Below, one piece after another: positions 55,204 through 63,824 of a stretch of 64,000 nt of DNA. The translations under genes and the position numbers were made by a program. This DNA is from Lachnospiraceae bacterium. Lineage in GTDB: Bacteria > Bacillota > Clostridia > Lachnospirales > Lachnospiraceae. The stretch lies in the NCBI GenBank assembly GCA_024403615.1, contig JAKSRM010000003.1, positions 1 through 64,000 of the forward strand. The letters are read 5' to 3'. The notes beneath the pieces are model-generated. The model saw only the letters and a list, made by a program, of their open reading frames with translations, was not told the origin of the DNA and searched no databases. Every line of letters begins with the position of its first letter. The first letter of the stretch is position 1.

Positions 55204-56255
55204 TTCAACAGCTCCTTCAATACATCAATCAACTCCTGCATCTGTTCCATACTGCCGATGGTGATGCGGTTATAATCTTTCAATCGTTCCGTTTCAAAAT
55301 GACGGACTAAAATGCCTCTTTCCTTTAATGCCAGATAAAGGTCCTGACCGCCCATTTTCGCAGTTTTTGCAAAAACGAAATTGGTCTTGGAATCGGTCAT
55401 TTCAAAGCCTAACTTCTTCAGTTCTTCTTCCGTATATTTTCGGTTTTCTATAATGGCCTGGCAGTTGTTCTTAAAGTATTCTTCATCGCCTAAAGCGCCG
55501 ATTCCTGCAGCCATGGTCATACGGTTAATGTTGTATGGATTGGTAGAATACTTAATGGTATTCAGATCAGCAATCAACTCTTTGCAAGCGGCACCAAATC
55601 CTAAACGAGCGCCAGCCATAGAACGGGATTTGGAAAAGGTCTGAGTTACCAGAAGATTCTTGTAAGAATGAATCAGGTCCAGACAGCTTTCTCCGCCGAA
55701 ATCTACATAAGCCTCATCAATTACGACTACATTGTTTGGATTGCTTTCCACAATTTTCACAATGTCTTCCTTACTTAAAGCAATACCAGTAGGCGCATTC
55801 GGATTGGCAATAAAAATGGTCTTATGGATTCCGATATAATCATTTACATCAATGGAAAAATCGTCCTTTAATGGAATCTGAACATAAGGCACATTATTGA
55901 CCTGGGCAAACACCGTATAGAAACCATAGGTAACATCGGCAAAAGCTGCCGGATGATTCTCATCACAAAAGGCCATAAAAGCAAAATTCAGGATTTCATC
56001 GGAACCGTTGGTAAATAAGATTTCCTCTTTTTCCAGACCGAATTTTTCACATGCAATTTCCACCAAGCCTCTTACTTCTGGGTCTGAATACAGCTGAAGG
56101 TCTCCAGCTGCCTGACGGGCCAGTCTCTGTGCATAAGGTGATGGTGGGAACGGTGACTCGTTGGTATTTAACTTATTATATTTTCTCTCCTGTGGCTGCT
56201 CGCCAGGAGTATATGGCGTCAGCGCTTTATATTTCTCACTGAAAAAGCTGCTCAT
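55200..56255 (-). CDS. hisC: Histidinol-phosphate aminotransferase HisC
   Basis: 351 residues, PLP fold type I. KLNTNESPFPPSP at the N-terminus, NPNAPTG, DEAYVDF and the lysine motif TFSKSRSMAGARLG are seen. Overlaps hisD and hisB by 4 bases each. Confidence 0.94.
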   Translation of the reverse strand: MSSFFSEKYKALTPYTPGEQPQERKYNKLNTNESPFPPSPYAQRLARQAAGDLQLYSDPEVRGLVEIACEKFGLEKEEILFTNGSDEILNFAFMAFCDENHPAAFADVTYGFYTVFAQVNNVPYVQIPLKDDFSIDVNDYIGIHKTIFIANPNAPTGIALSKEDIVKIVESNPNNVVVIDEAYVDFGGESCLDLIHSYKNLLVTQTFSKSRSMAGARLGFGAACKELIADLNTIKYSTNPYNINRMTMAAGIGALGDEEYFKNNCQAIIENRKYTEEELKKLGFEMTDSKTNFVFAKTAKMGGQDLYLALKERGILVRHFETERLKDYNRITIGSMEQMQELIDVLKELLK

Positions 56256-57532
56256 TGTTCTTCCTCCGTACGAATGACTGCGCTCTTTGCATGAGCCGTA
56301 AGTCCTTCCTTCTTTGCAAAGGTTGCCACATCTTCTGCTACCTTTGCCAAAGCATCTTTTGTATAGTAGGTATATTGCATTTTCTTTACGAAATCATCTA
56401 CCGACAGCGGGCTGGAAAATCTTGCAGTTCCACTGGTTGGTAAGGTATGGTTTGGGCCTGCGAAATAATCGCCTAAAGCTTCCGGACAGTTTCTTCCTAA
56501 GAAGACAGAGCCTGCATTGCGGATGGAATCCAGATAATCAAACGGATTATCTACGCAAAGTTCCAAGTGCTCCGGAGCGATTTCGTTGGCAATATCGATT
56601 ACCTTTTCCAAATCATCGGCTACAATAATTTTTCCATTGTTGTCGATAGAAGCTCTTGCGATTTCTGCTCTCTCCAATTTTGGAATCTGTTCTTCTAATT
56701 CTTTTTGTACTTCCACTGCCAGTTCTGCGCTATCGGTTACTAAAACTGCGCTGGCTAATTTATCATGTTCTGCCTGAGACAGAAGATCTGCTGCTACATA
56801 TTTTGCATTGGATTTTCCGTCTGCAATAATCAAAATCTCGCTTGGTCCGGCAATCATATCGATGGAAACGTTTCCATACACCTGCTTCTTCGCTTCTGCT
56901 ACGAAAGCATTTCCCGGTCCTACGATTTTATCAACTTTCGGAATGGATTCTGTTCCATAAGCCAATGCTGCAATCGCCTGAGCGCCGCCAACTTTAAAGA
57001 TTTTATCCATGCCAGCAACGGAAGCTGCTGCCAGAATATATGGATTGATTTTTCCGTCTGCGTTTGGAGGCGTTACCATAACCACCTCTGGACAACCTGC
57101 GATTTTTGCAGGAATGGTATCCATTAAAACCGTCGATGGATAAGCAGCAGTACCACCAGGGACATATAAACCAGCCTTGTCTACTGGAATAACCTTCTGA
57201 CCAATTACAATTCCTTTTTCATCGTTAATGATGAAACTATTCCTTTTCTGTTTTTCATGGAATTTACGAATGTTTGCTGCGGCTTTTTTCAGGATTTCCA
57301 CAAATTCTGGTTCTACCTGAGCCAAAGCCTCTTCGATTTCTTCCGGGCTAACCTGAAGTTTCTCCAAATGGGCCTTGTCGAATTTCTCATTATATTCAAA
57401 CAGAGCTGCATCGCCTCTCGCCTTAACGTTTTCGATGATGTCCTTTACTACATCTTCTACGTTCACCGTAGGCTCTACACGTGCAAAAATGTCTTCATTT
57501 TTTACTTCGCCAAATTTCAGAATCTTAATCAT
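56252..57532 (-). CDS. hisD: Histidinol dehydrogenase HisD
   Basis: 426 residues from the ATG at 57532, chosen for GGAGGGG upstream; an in-frame start 18 bases earlier overlaps this [52 protein letters not shown] and [10 protein letters not shown] are family hallmarks. NAD-dependent last two steps to histidine. Confidence 0.95.
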   Translation of the reverse strand: MIKILKFGEVKNEDIFARVEPTVNVEDVVKDIIENVKARGDAALFEYNEKFDKAHLEKLQVSPEEIEEALAQVEPEFVEILKKAAANIRKFHEKQKRNSFIINDEKGIVIGQKVIPVDKAGLYVPGGTAAYPSTVLMDTIPAKIAGCPEVVMVTPPNADGKINPYILAAASVAGMDKIFKVGGAQAIAALAYGTESIPKVDKIVGPGNAFVAEAKKQVYGNVSIDMIAGPSEILIIADGKSNAKYVAADLLSQAEHDKLASAVLVTDSAELAVEVQKELEEQIPKLERAEIARASIDNNGKIIVADDLEKVIDIANEIAPEHLELCVDNPFDYLDSIRNAGSVFLGRNCPEALGDYFAGPNHTLPTSGTARFSSPLSVDDFVKKMQYTYYTKDALAKVAEDVATFAKKEGLTAHAKSAVIRTEEEQ

Positions 57533-57558
57533 GGTTTCCCCTCCAACCATTTATTTTT

Positions 57559-59016
57559 TCAAACAATCTCGGATAAATTATCTACCAGTTTCTTAATATT
57601 ATTTCCCTTAAATTTCAGGGCGGACTTATTCGCAATCAGCCTTGCAGAAATCGGAACGATTTCTTCTACAACCTCCAGGTTGTTTTCTTTCAACGTTGTA
57701 CCAGTTTCTACGATATCTACGATAACGTCGGAAAGGCCTAATAACGGTGCCAATTCGATGGATCCGTTCAGATGAATTATATCAATATCCCGGCCTTTTG
57801 ACTGATAAAATTTCTGTGCTATCTTAGCAAACTTTGTAGCGACTCTCAACGTTTTTGAAGGGTCATATTGGAAGCCCTTTGGAGCAGCTACTGCCATGCA
57901 GCAGATACCGGTATTCATATCTAAAAGTTCGCTGATGTCTGGTTCATATTCCAATAAAATATCTTTTCCGCAAACACCGATATCTGCAGCGCCACGCTCT
58001 ACGTAAATGGATACATCGGAAGGTTTTACCCAGAAATATCTCACTTTATTTTCACTGTTTTCAAAAATCAGTTTGCGGTTTGTTTCCAGAATGGACGGGC
58101 ATTCATAACCGGCTTTAGCAAACAAGTCGTACACCTTTTCTCCTAATCTTCCCTTTGGAAGAGCCACGCTGATATAATCATCGCTGTCATCCGCCTCTGG
58201 AACCTCTACCCTGTCTAATTCATCTACATAAACTGCAAAACCAATCGCTTTGGAGCGACGGCGCATTTTCTGCATCAGATTGTCATACTGGCCACCTGAT
58301 AAAACAGCCGTCGGCACATTCTTAATAAAGCCCTTAAATACAATGCCGTTATAGTAATTCACATCATCATCCATAGAGAAATCAAAGTGAATGAAATCAG
58401 CGGCTGCGCTATTACAAAGTTTCTCTAAAATCTTTAAGAAAGCTTCAATGGCTTCATCTCCTGCAAAAGCAGAAGTGATGCTTTCCAAAGCTTCTTTATT
58501 ATCTTTAATTCCTCCCTGAATCGCCAGCAGCTGGTTCGTCAATTCCTCATCGTCCGCTACCTTTTTAATCAGGTCCAGATTAGAAATGGCCAATACGATG
58601 TCGTCGGATAAAACCTTCATGCTATCCACAGCAAGCAGAAGCACATCTACTACTTCCTGTTCCGATACTTTTCCAAAGCATTCCACACCAGCCTGCATCA
58701 GTTCCTTAAAAGAACCGGTTCCTGAGGAAACACGGTAAACATTTTCATTGTAATAAACCTTCTGCAGTTCTTCAGGAAGGTCATTGGAATTCTTAATAAT
58801 GGATAAGGTAACGTCTGGCTTTAAGGCCATCAGTTTTCCGTCCGTATCCGTAAAAGTAATTACATTATCTGAAACCAGAAAGTCTTTGTTTCTGGCATAA
58901 AGATCATACTCTTCAAATTTGCTCATCCGATAAGGGGTAAAACCGTGATTAATATACAATTCCCTTAATGAAAATATGTATTTTTCTCCCCTTTGCAAAA
59001 CTGCTTCGTTAATCAT
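57559..59016 (-). CDS. HisZ-HisG fusion: ATP phosphoribosyltransferase, both subunits in one chain
   Basis: 485 residues. Residues 1-~275 are HisZ, a histidyl-tRNA-synthetase-like regulatory subunit (LRELYINHGFTPYR, ALKPDVTLSI, QAGVECFG, VLSGGQYDNLM). Residues ~281-485 are a short-form HisG (SVALPKGRLGEKVYDLF, GAADIGVCGKDIL, VDIVETGTTLKEN PRPP-binding loop). These are normally separate proteins that form a hetero-octamer. There is no stop or frameshift between them. First gene of the operon; it would give the first, feedback-controlled step. Confidence 0.9.
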   Translation of the reverse strand: MINEAVLQRGEKYIFSLRELYINHGFTPYRMSKFEEYDLYARNKDFLVSDNVITFTDTDGKLMALKPDVTLSIIKNSNDLPEELQKVYYNENVYRVSSGTGSFKELMQAGVECFGKVSEQEVVDVLLLAVDSMKVLSDDIVLAISNLDLIKKVADDEELTNQLLAIQGGIKDNKEALESITSAFAGDEAIEAFLKILEKLCNSAAADFIHFDFSMDDDVNYYNGIVFKGFIKNVPTAVLSGGQYDNLMQKMRRRSKAIGFAVYVDELDRVEVPEADDSDDYISVALPKGRLGEKVYDLFAKAGYECPSILETNRKLIFENSENKVRYFWVKPSDVSIYVERGAADIGVCGKDILLEYEPDISELLDMNTGICCMAVAAPKGFQYDPSKTLRVATKFAKIAQKFYQSKGRDIDIIHLNGSIELAPLLGLSDVIVDIVETGTTLKENNLEVVEEIVPISARLIANKSALKFKGNNIKKLVDNLSEIV

Positions 59017-59035
59017 AATTATTCTCCGTTCGCTT

Positions 59036-59084
59036 TAGTATGGTAGTGTGCTACCATACTACCTTAATAAAGAGATTTCGTCAA
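59036..59084 (-). promoter_or_regulatory. Histidine operon promoter with palindromic operator
   Basis: Minus strand TTGACG (59079-59084), 17-base spacer, TAGTAT (59056-59061). A perfect 11-bp inverted repeat, TAGTATGGTAG/CTACCATACTA (59036-59046/59051-59061), begins at the -10 box and runs past the start point (~59049). A repressor bound there would block the polymerase. A TrpR/YerC-type histidine regulator is a guess from what is known in Bacillota. The same bases could also fold as a hairpin at the 5' end of the mRNA. Confidence 0.85.
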
Positions 59085-59107
59085 TACTTATTTCACTATA
59101 TGTTGAC

Positions 59108-59136
59108 TTGAGTTCTCGTATGTTAAATGATACCAT
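59108..59136 (+). promoter_or_regulatory. Extended -10 promoter giving a leaderless glycosyltransferase mRNA
   Basis: TTGAGT (59108-59113), 17-base spacer, TGaTACCAT (TACCAT at 59131-59136), exactly 6 bases before the ATG at 59143. No SD. Divergent from the histidine promoter. Confidence 0.65.
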
Positions 59137-59142
59137 AGATTT

Positions 59143-60114
59143 ATGAATAATGTTTTAGCAATTGTAGTAACTTATAACCGTTTACCGATGTTAAAAGAGG
59201 TGGTTTCTGCCCTTTTGGGACAGACTGCTCCTTGCGACATTTTAATCGTAGATAATGCAAGTACCGACGACACGGCCGCATGGGTGAAAGATTTTATTTC
59301 CGCTCATGAGGCTTCCCGTTCCAAGCTGCTTTACGAAAACACCGGAGCTAACTTAGGCGGTGCCGGCGGTTTTAATTACGGTATGCGTCGTGGCGTGGAA
59401 CTGGGCTACGACTATGTCTGGATTATGGATGATGATGCCATTGCTCAGGCAGATGCTTTAGCAGAATTATTAAAAGGTGACAGTCGCTTAGGGGGACCCG
59501 CAAATTACGGGTTCCTTTCCAGTATCGTTTATTGGACGGACGGCAGTCTTTGTACCATGAACACCCAAAGAACTCCTTCTCATTATTTAAGAGAAGAAGA
59601 AGTCGTTCCTGCAAAAGAGGCCTTTGCGAACAATTCTGGAACGGAAGGTCTGATTCCAATCGAAACTGCCACCTTTGTTTCTCTTTTGATTCCTGCTTCC
59701 ACAATTCTCAAAGTCGGTCTTCCGATCAGAGAGTTCTTTATCTGGAGTGATGATATCGAATATACGGTTCGCACTACTATACAAAACAAATTACCAGCAT
59801 ATATTGTCCCAACCAGCAGTATTATCCATAAAACGAAAAACAATGCTGGCAGTGATATTGTTATGGATGATGCAGAACGCATCGACCGTTACCGCTATGC
59901 CGTAAGAAACGGCGGCTATGCCTATAAAAAATATGGTTTCCGCCATTATTGTGCTTACCTTTTCGGACTAACGAAAAGCTGGTTCTTAATCTGGTTTAAA
60001 TCGAAAGATCATAAGCTGCAACGGAGTCGGGTTCTTTGCAGCAGCTTCTTCAAAGGATTGACTTTCAATCCCCCTATTGAATTCGTAGATATAAATAAAA
60101 TAGAGAAAAAATGA
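59143..60114 (+). CDS. GT2-family glycosyltransferase, GlfT/RfbF-like
   Basis: 323 residues. GT-A start (AIVVTYNRLPMLKEVV), VDNASTDDT, NLGGAGGFNYGM and the metal motif MDDDA; FIWSDDIEYTVR holds the probable catalytic acid. The NLGGAGGF segment is shared with galactofuranosyl- and rhamnosyl-transferases. Cytoplasmic or membrane-edge role in polysaccharide building, fitting the convergent sugar transferase and flippase. Confidence 0.88.
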   Translation: MNNVLAIVVTYNRLPMLKEVVSALLGQTAPCDILIVDNASTDDTAAWVKDFISAHEASRSKLLYENTGANLGGAGGFNYGMRRGVELGYDYVWIMDDDAIAQADALAELLKGDSRLGGPANYGFLSSIVYWTDGSLCTMNTQRTPSHYLREEEVVPAKEAFANNSGTEGLIPIETATFVSLLIPASTILKVGLPIREFFIWSDDIEYTVRTTIQNKLPAYIVPTSSIIHKTKNNAGSDIVMDDAERIDRYRYAVRNGGYAYKKYGFRHYCAYLFGLTKSWFLIWFKSKDHKLQRSRVLCSSFFKGLTFNPPIEFVDINKIEKK

Positions 60115-60138
60115 AAGGCGCTTTATTTCGCGCCTTTT
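60114..60138. terminator. Bidirectional terminator overlapping both stop codons
   Basis: AAAGGCGC (60114-60121) pairs with GCGCCTTT (60130-60137). It touches the stop of the plus-strand gene (60112-60114), and its loop and right arm code the stop and last residues of the minus-strand gene (60123 onward). Confidence 0.8.
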
Positions 60139-61559
60139 CTTTGCAATACAACTTTAAAAGTCTTGAATAAGATTTTAAGATCCAATCGGATGTTCCAGGT
60201 CCGGATATAGGTATTATCCAGTCGAACGACTTCTTCAAAATCTGTAATCTGATTACGACCACTTACCTGCCAAAGCCCAGTAATTCCCGGCTTAAAGGAA
60301 AGTCTCGCTTTATGGTGAGCTTCGTACCTCTCAAATTCTTCTAATGTTGGCGGTCTGGTACCGATCAGGCTCATATCACCTTTCAAAACATTAATAAACT
60401 GTGGAAATTCATCCAGAGACCAGGCACGGATTTTCTGACCAATTCCCGGAATGATTCTTGGATCGTTTTTCATCTTAAACATGAACCCGTCCATCTCATT
60501 CTGTTCCATCAGTTCTTTCTTTCGTTCTTCTGCATCCGTATACATGGACCGGAATTTATAGAAATAAAACTTTCGTCCGTTTTTTCCAATTCTAATCTGT
60601 TTAAAAAATGCCGGGCCCGGGTCCTTTGCCTTAATCATCGGTGCCAGAATCAAATATAAAATTCCTGTAATAATGACGCCGACCAAACCCGCAAAAATAT
60701 CCAGAAGCCGTTTTAGGAATAACTGCCAAGGAGCTGCCACATTGTTGCTGGTTGTAATAACCGCCACATCTCCCATTTTTTCAACGGAAACGTTTGGCAG
60801 ATCTTCTGTCTTATTCAATACACCAATTCTTACGGTAATACCCGCTTCCAGGAAATAGGATACTAATTCTCTCTCCTGTTGTTCATTCGAAAGAGCAATA
60901 AATACTTCATCTACAACTTCTGCCAATACATAAGATTTTAAGTTTTCATTATTGCAGACAATTTCGTATTCCGCCGAGGAATCCAGCCGAGCCAGTTCTT
61001 TTTCTCCTACCCGGTCTTCATCCAACAGGGCAATACCTTTTACGCCAAAAGGATTGTACGGCTTTGCAGAAACCGCTTCTTTACAGAAAGAAAGATGGCT
61101 CGCATCTGTTACAATCAAAAGCCAAGGCATAACACCATTTCTTCTTATCCTTCGACGCAGAAAATTTTTCCACAGCAATCGATACCCATAAATACAGATG
61201 ATACCAAAAATTGCAGTCAAACCAAAAACAGTACGGCTGAACAGGGAAGACTGCTTCGTAATGAACATATAAAGATTCAGCATCAGCATGGTTAGTGCGA
61301 TCTGAACAAATACTCTTATTAATTCACTTTTTTTATCTCTTTGAAGAATACTTTGATAAGTCTGGGTAATCAAGGCGATCAGAAGATAGAATACCAGCAT
61401 GATTACGCCTAATCTGGTAAATAAAGAAATCCTGGTTGGGGATAATACAAAATTATGCCGGAATAAAACAACCAGAATATATACGGCTGCCAGCACAATT
61501 AAGTCAAATATTGTAAAATCTAAATGTTTCAGCCAAGACTGGCCATTTTTCTTGTACAT
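60123..61559 (-). CDS. Polyprenyl-phosphate sugar-1-phosphate transferase (exopolysaccharide type)
   Basis: 478 residues from the ATG at 61559, chosen because it is placed for a leaderless start; a TTG 6 bases upstream is the other choice. Five membrane helices, a CoA-binding-like central region and the C-terminal catalytic domain: KRLLDIFAGL helix, KDPGPAFFKQIRIGKNGRKF, FRSMYTDAEERK, LDEFPQFINVLKGDMSLIGTRPP, GITGLWQVSGRN. It starts lipid-linked polysaccharide synthesis by placing the first sugar on undecaprenyl phosphate. Confidence 0.93.
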   Translation of the reverse strand: MYKKNGQSWLKHLDFTIFDLIVLAAVYILVVLFRHNFVLSPTRISLFTRLGVIMLVFYLLIALITQTYQSILQRDKKSELIRVFVQIALTMLMLNLYMFITKQSSLFSRTVFGLTAIFGIICIYGYRLLWKNFLRRRIRRNGVMPWLLIVTDASHLSFCKEAVSAKPYNPFGVKGIALLDEDRVGEKELARLDSSAEYEIVCNNENLKSYVLAEVVDEVFIALSNEQQERELVSYFLEAGITVRIGVLNKTEDLPNVSVEKMGDVAVITTSNNVAAPWQLFLKRLLDIFAGLVGVIITGILYLILAPMIKAKDPGPAFFKQIRIGKNGRKFYFYKFRSMYTDAEERKKELMEQNEMDGFMFKMKNDPRIIPGIGQKIRAWSLDEFPQFINVLKGDMSLIGTRPPTLEEFERYEAHHKARLSFKPGITGLWQVSGRNQITDFEEVVRLDNTYIRTWNIRLDLKILFKTFKVVLQRKGAK

Positions 61560-61565
61560 GCGCAA

Positions 61566-61594
61566 ATACTACCACAAAGGGCTCTATAATACAA
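61566..61594 (-). promoter_or_regulatory. Promoter giving a leaderless sugar-transferase mRNA
   Basis: Minus strand TTGTAT (61589-61594), 17-base spacer, TGgTAGTAT (TAGTAT at 61566-61571), then exactly 6 bases to the ATG at 61559. No SD. The promoter lies in the 54-base gap after the transglutaminase-like gene. Confidence 0.7.
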
Positions 61595-61613
61595 ATTTTC
61601 CAATGTTCTAAAA

Positions 61614-62336
61614 TTAGTTCATTTTATGGAACGCCGTATATATCCAGGTATCCGACTGACCGTTAGTAATCATATAACCATCCATTCCTGTCTCTTCCTC
61701 AAAGTCCGGATCACAAATATAGGTCTTTCCGCCGAAATTAATTTCTACCCAGGAGTGAGGAGTTAATCCATAGTCTCCTGGCACATATCCAGAAATATGA
61801 TGGGCATCATAGCCTAATAACAAGGCGCAATAGTAAAAGGTTGCGGCCATCACATAGCAGTTTCCTACACCATGCTCAAAGCCGTATTTTGCAAACCAGG
61901 CAGATCCTACGGAGTCATCGATGACGTTGATTTCATACGGAAGGTTGGCGCACCAGTTATAACATTTGGCAATGTTGTAATCCATTTCATTTACCAGAAC
62001 CGCGGCTTCCTGAACTGCTTGGTTATTTACTCCGTTCGGTGCAATGACATAACCGTCAATAACCGTATTTTTTGCCATGGATCCCAGTTTATGTTCTTCG
62101 GTCTCTTTTTCGTAGAAATAGTAATAATCATTTTCGATGGTAATCCAGCCAAGGCCCATGGTTCCATCTTCCCGGAAATAATAACGTTCTCCATCAATTT
62201 CCTGCCAACCAGAAGGATTCTCTGCGAGAGGCATTTCTTTTTCTTCTCCATAAATCGGCAGAACAAAAACCAGAGCCGTTAAAATCATGCTCATAAGAAT
62301 ACAGATATAAGATTTTCGACTGACTTTTTTCATCAA
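61614..62336 (-). CDS. Secreted transglutaminase-like protein with a cell-wall-binding repeat
   Basis: 240 residues. Signal peptide (about 1-30), then one choline/glucan-binding-type repeat (GWQEIDGERYYFREDGTMGL and the following GWITI-YYFYE half), then a transglutaminase-like domain: HGVGNCYVMAATFYY (Cys), PHSWVEINFGGKTY (His) and CDPDFE (Asp). The full Cys-His-Asp set is present, so it could be a protease or cross-linking enzyme at the wall. It follows the flippase gene by 9 bases. Confidence 0.82.
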   Translation of the reverse strand: MMKKVSRKSYICILMSMILTALVFVLPIYGEEKEMPLAENPSGWQEIDGERYYFREDGTMGLGWITIENDYYYFYEKETEEHKLGSMAKNTVIDGYVIAPNGVNNQAVQEAAVLVNEMDYNIAKCYNWCANLPYEINVIDDSVGSAWFAKYGFEHGVGNCYVMAATFYYCALLLGYDAHHISGYVPGDYGLTPHSWVEINFGGKTYICDPDFEEETGMDGYMITNGQSDTWIYTAFHKMN

Positions 62337-62345
62337 TAGTTTTAC

Positions 62346-63818
62346 CTATTTACGTTTTAATTTCGCTTTCATCTGGCCAAGGGTTTCTACCGTAAAGTTT
62401 TCTTTCGTTACAATCAGTATAACAAAATCTACAGCGAAAAACAAAATGGCTGAGATTAGAAGAATAATGAAATTCTTTAATTCAATTCCCATGGAATCCT
62501 GTAATGGAAGAAGAAGCACCCAGAAGGATGCAGCACATCCAGCAACGGTTCCACCGATGATTTTTCCAAATTGGATGTTCTTCAAAAACGTTCCTAAGAA
62601 GTCTCTCAGCACTACTGCCTGAATAATCAAAACTGTAATTTCTGCTACTAAGGTTCCAATGGCAGCTCCTGCTGCGCCTAACTTTGGAATAAATATAAGA
62701 TTCAGTACCAGATCCACAATTGCTCCAGCTACAACGGAAAGAAGCACTACCTTCTCCCGATTCTGTGGAACTAAAATCTGAATACCGAGAATATTCGTAA
62801 TACCAATCAACAATACGCAAGGCATAATGATCTGCATCGGAACTACCGCTCCTGCAAATTTGATTCCGGACAGCAGAAGAATGCTATTCTTCGCAAAAAT
62901 CATAAAATAGACCATCAGAGGAACTGCTGCCAGGAAAACAAAATTTAAGGCTTTCTGGCACAGACGTTTAAACTCCTCCATCTGCTTATTTTCCACATAG
63001 TAGGAAAGCCGCGGTAATAACACCGCTCCGAGAGAAGTAACCAGCCCTACTAAGACCATTTTTATTTTCACAGCAGCATTATAAAGGCCAACTTCTGCAT
63101 CGCCCTTCATAAAGCCTAACATGACTTCGTCCAGATTGTTGTAAACCGTCGTGGCGCAAGCCATGGCAAAGAAAATCAATACTGGTTTCAGATGCTGTTT
63201 GAAATTATATTTTCCTGCAGGCTTGTATTGAATGAATTTCCTTGCATAAAAAATATTCAGGATATTGGAAGCCACGGTGGCAAAAACAGTGTAAGCGCCA
63301 TATAAAACATAGTCTCCCTCAGTCTTAATCAGAAAGAACATGGCAACCAAAGCAATCACTTTAAATATCAGGGATTTTATAGTGATAAAAGTGTACTCTT
63401 CCAAGGACTGGAACAGCCACTCCATACCGATGGCATTTAATAAAATGGACGTACTTACAACAATGAATAATATTTTTTCGTCACGAAGTCTCGGAACAAA
63501 AATAATGGCCGCTGCTAAAAGAGCATAGGCAATCACCGTCATAATCAGATTTATGATTAAAAGCTCCTGGGCGGTACGGGTCAGTTTTTCTTTATCTTCC
63601 CGGACTTTCGCACAGGCGCGGATTCCATAGGTCGGAATACCCAACTGGGCAAACATGGTAAAGTAGGCAATGGTAGATACTGCAAACTGTACCTTTCCAG
63701 TGCCTATGGGTGTCAGGATTCTTGATACATAGGGAAAGCTGATCAGCGGAATAATAATACTGGATACCGTCAGCAAAGCGTTCATTATGAAATTAAGTTT
63801 GATGGACTTTTGCTTCAT
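62346..63818 (-). CDS. Polysaccharide flippase (Wzx/MATE-like, MOP superfamily)
   Basis: 490 residues with about fourteen hydrophobic helices. It starts with NFIMNALLTVSSIIIPLISFPYVSRILTP, which breaks into the typical first helix and PYxSRxLxPxGxG motif of Wzx. It moves lipid-linked polysaccharide units across the membrane. Immediately follows the acyltransferase gene. Confidence 0.9.
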   Translation of the reverse strand: MKQKSIKLNFIMNALLTVSSIIIPLISFPYVSRILTPIGTGKVQFAVSTIAYFTMFAQLGIPTYGIRACAKVREDKEKLTRTAQELLIINLIMTVIAYALLAAAIIFVPRLRDEKILFIVVSTSILLNAIGMEWLFQSLEEYTFITIKSLIFKVIALVAMFFLIKTEGDYVLYGAYTVFATVASNILNIFYARKFIQYKPAGKYNFKQHLKPVLIFFAMACATTVYNNLDEVMLGFMKGDAEVGLYNAAVKIKMVLVGLVTSLGAVLLPRLSYYVENKQMEEFKRLCQKALNFVFLAAVPLMVYFMIFAKNSILLLSGIKFAGAVVPMQIIMPCVLLIGITNILGIQILVPQNREKVVLLSVVAGAIVDLVLNLIFIPKLGAAGAAIGTLVAEITVLIIQAVVLRDFLGTFLKNIQFGKIIGGTVAGCAASFWVLLLPLQDSMGIELKNFIILLISAILFFAVDFVILIVTKENFTVETLGQMKAKLKRK

Positions 63819-63824
63819 AAGAAA

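Noticed and set aside
57559..59016. Stand-alone histidyl-tRNA synthetase paralogue
   Set aside because: The N-terminal part lacks an anticodon-binding domain and continues straight into HisG inside a his operon, so HisZ is the better reading.
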